5,564 bases of DNA, from positions 1 through 5,564 of the forward strand of contig CAMWXM010000190.1 of the NCBI GenBank assembly GCA_947178195.1, given 5' to 3'. The notes beneath the pieces are model-generated. The model ran no database searches, was not told the origin of the DNA, and worked only from the letters and a program-made list of their open reading frames with translations. The translations under genes were made by a program, and so were the position numbers. The stretch comes from an uncultured Ruminococcus sp. (GTDB lineage: Bacteria; Bacillota; Clostridia; Oscillospirales; Ruminococcaceae). Shown here piece by piece: positions 5,418 through 5,564 of this stretch. Positions within the stretch are counted from its first letter, which is position 1, and every line of letters starts with the position of its first letter.

Positions 5418-5564
5418 TTAATTTTGGGGTTTCTGCGGACTGCCGCATTTTCCCGCTTTACACTTTTTCACAAAAACGAAAATCCCGCCGAAAGTCAAAA
5501 GCGTAAAAATCGCAGAAACGGAAATCTTAAAGATTTTCAGAGATCTTCTTTTCCTGTATTCCTG
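5418..5564 (-). CDS. C-terminal part of a small membrane protein (runs off window)
   Basis: A frame open to the right edge encodes 48 residues ending in TAA at 5418. It has a basic segment (YRKRRSLKIFK), a hydrophobic stretch of about 19 residues (ISVSAIFTLLTFGGIFVFV) suitable for one membrane helix, and a polar tail with two cysteines (KKCKAGKCGSPQKPQN). Its stop is 14 bp before the GTG of the HTH gene, which points to one operon. No ATG is present within the window, so the start lies beyond the edge. I do not recognise the family; a short single-pass protein is the simplest reading. Confidence 0.5.
   Translation of the reverse strand, partial: QEYRKRRSLKIFKISVSAIFTLLTFGGIFVFVKKCKAGKCGSPQKPQN

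Overview
The window is AT-rich DNA from a Bacillota bacterium, most likely a gut or rumen Clostridia (Ruminococcus/Oscillospirales-like). The evidence is strong Shine-Dalgarno sites, the codon bias, a clostridial lipoprotein type, and a Firmicutes-style mobilisation and partition cassette. This assignment is inferred from gene families; no rRNA or other marker is present. Every gene I can support lies on the minus strand, so the operon reads from high to low coordinates.

Right part (5564 to 4694): the C-terminal end of a small membrane protein enters from the edge (stop at 5418). It is followed closely by a 71-aa excisionase-type HTH protein with a GTG start at 5403. A non-coding gap of about 170 bp then carries three abutting inverted repeats (5066-5127) and a TATAAT box. 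It looks like an origin of transfer plus the mob promoter. Next is mobC (107 aa).

Centre (4682 to 2097): a short MOBP-type relaxase (342 aa) overlaps a ParA/Soj ATPase gene by 8 bp. A perfect 25-bp palindrome sits at the parA stop codon. After it comes a Cys-rich protein of unknown function whose reading frame has no stop before the next gene's ribosome-binding site and start.

Left part (2237 to 88): a DUF3102-like/HTH protein with a long coiled coil appears split by a -1 frame change at an A-run (2131-2133). A secreted lipoprotein gene follows. Its frame is broken at a (TA)8 microsatellite (331-347), and adding one TA unit would extend the protein by about 80 residues.

As a whole, this is the mobilisation and maintenance module of a mobilisable plasmid or integrative mobilisable element. 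MobC and the relaxase would process the transfer origin. ParA, possibly with the HTH/coiled-coil protein in place of a classical ParB, would stabilise inheritance. The HTH protein may be an excision factor or regulator, and the lipoprotein looks like cargo. No replication protein, integrase or ParB is seen here. The most notable points are the three frame anomalies in the left part, two of them at low-complexity tracts. They are either sequencing/assembly errors or genuine decay or phase switching.
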